The translations under genes were made by a program, and so were the position numbers. Under the pieces are notes generated by a model that was given only the letters and a program-made list of their open reading frames with translations, had not been told where the DNA came from and searched no databases. DNA of 64,000 bases, from positions 23,840,501 through 23,904,500 of the forward strand of contig JBAIAC010000059.1 in NCBI GenBank assembly GCA_037349315.1, written 5' to 3'. Origin of the DNA: Chelydra serpentina (taxonomy: Eukaryota; Chordata; Testudines; Chelydridae). Each line of letters opens with the position of its first letter. Position 1 is the stretch's first letter. Below, piece by piece: positions 63,016 to 64,000 of this stretch.

Positions 63016-64000
63016 CATATAGGCATAACTAATCTCACTCAGCCCCTAAATTTTCACTGTAAAAATTCTTTAAGTGCCTGCATTTCTGCCTCTGGTCATG
63101 TACACTGCTTCCTCACTCTAATCTCCTGCAATCTCTCTGGCTGAAGGTGTTTCACTTTGGGTAAATACAATACTGAGAGCGCGAGGGGTGGGGAGACCCA
63201 GGGTCCAGCCTCCCTGCTCCAGTGACTATTTAATTATTTATTCAAAGTGGAACAACTTCAGTAGGAGAAACTGAGGGAGCCCTACACCAAAAATATCCCA
63301 TGCACAGTGGTTAGAGCACTCCCTTGAGAGATGTGCGAGACCCTTGTTCAAATTTTTTCTCCCCAGGCAGAGGGGTAATTGAATTGAGATCGCCCATATC
63401 CCAGATGAAGTGCTCTAGTCACTGGGCTAAAACATATAAGGTGATCAGTAACACCTCTTCCTCCATCCTAAGTCCCTTTGTGGACCAGGTCTTAGTGACT
63501 TTTCCAAGATCAGACAGAAAGTCAGTGGCAACGGAGGGAACTGAACCTCAGTTTCCTAAGTGTCCTAGGCTAGCGCCCTAATAAATGGATGATTCTTCCC
63601 CAGGCTCTTAGGATAACTGCACATCACAGTTTGGCAGTTCCAGACAATTATGTTGGAAGACAATCTTGTCTGGTTCACTATAAGAGTGGGGAATGTTCCC
63701 ACGAGCAGCATACCATTACCGTCAGTGCTGCTATGCTGGGTGAACTTGCAGCACTACCTTCCCTGACCAAAGACAGATTTCCATTCCTCAACACTACTGA
63801 TCACTGCTACTCAGGTAGAGTGTGGAAATTACATCCACACACATGGGTAAGAACTGGAGTGAATCAAAATGAAGAGGCCTACAAGGGAGTGCTCCCCTCA
63901 CGCTCCAGAAGGGTTGAGCTGCAAATGGCGGTGGCCAAAATGCGGGCGGAGGAGGGGGGAAGGAGGAAGAGAAAGAATTTAAGCAACTTATCTAAATAAT
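63016..64000. other. Intergenic DNA at the window end
   Basis: At about 63,302-63,432 a foldback pairs cagtggttagagcactccct with gaagtgctctagtcactggg, a palindromic dispersed type. At 63,480-63,560 is a MIR-like fragment (ccaagatcagacagaaagtc; actgaacctcagtttcctaa). The open frame at 63,589-63,999 has no family resemblance and no start context that I trust. No PPP6R3 coding exon is visible. Confidence 0.45.

Noticed and set aside
63589..63999. A 136-codon open frame at the window edge
   Set aside because: It has no recognisable domain and follows a MIR-like fragment; the Arg/Glu-rich end comes from a purine-rich stretch. It could be part of an exon continuing outside, but nothing supports that.

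Overview
The window is vertebrate nuclear DNA and most likely turtle (hidden-necked, Cryptodira). That call rests on tRNA-derived SINEs of the turtle CryI/Pol III type, CR1 LINEs, many short hAT and PIF/Harbinger-like elements, DIRS retroelements and Penelope-like tails, around a protein-coding gene whose exons match sauropsid/mammalian LRP5. No prokaryotic features are present.

1-21,580 holds the 3' end of LRP5 on the + strand: seven exons (equivalent to human exons 17-23) encoding the last EGF-like module, three LDL-receptor class A repeats, the transmembrane segment and the whole PPPSP-type cytoplasmic tail, ending at 21,371-21,373. All joins keep the frame and use AG/GT sites. The introns contain a DIRS element (about 4.2-6.8 kb) inserted in a SINE, hAT and Harbinger-like miniature elements, CR1 tails and a Penelope tail. 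The proximal 3'UTR block resembles the mammalian LRP5 3'UTR. The following 7 kb to about 28,660 is AT-rich and nearly free of recognisable transposons, so it may be an extended 3'UTR.

28,661-64,000 is intergenic and built almost entirely of nested mobile elements. In order: a CR1 copy broken by two hAT elements; a solo LTR broken by another hAT element; a palindromic Penelope tail; two degenerate DIRS copies joined head to head (about 33,985-41,722), themselves hit by a hAT element, a Harbinger-like element and a Penelope tail; another LTR; a GC-rich foldback with a G-rich minisatellite (46.5-48.1 kb); a CR1 with a long open reverse transcriptase frame (49,752-51,190); a complete LTR-flanked gag-protease Gypsy-type element with no reverse transcriptase (52,952-55,648) inside an older LTR; and a Penelope-like element with inverted ends and a GIY-YIG endonuclease remnant (59,991-61,180). 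No second host gene was recognised. In human the next gene on the same strand is PPP6R3, but none of its coding exons is visible here.

The best-supported new points are: exact 8-bp duplications around many miniature hAT copies; a gag-pro-only LTR element with a SCAN-like capsid and CCHC knuckles on both sides of its protease; two DIRS right ends that both abut the B-box region of a CryI SINE; and Penelope tails arranged as long inverted repeats with target duplications.
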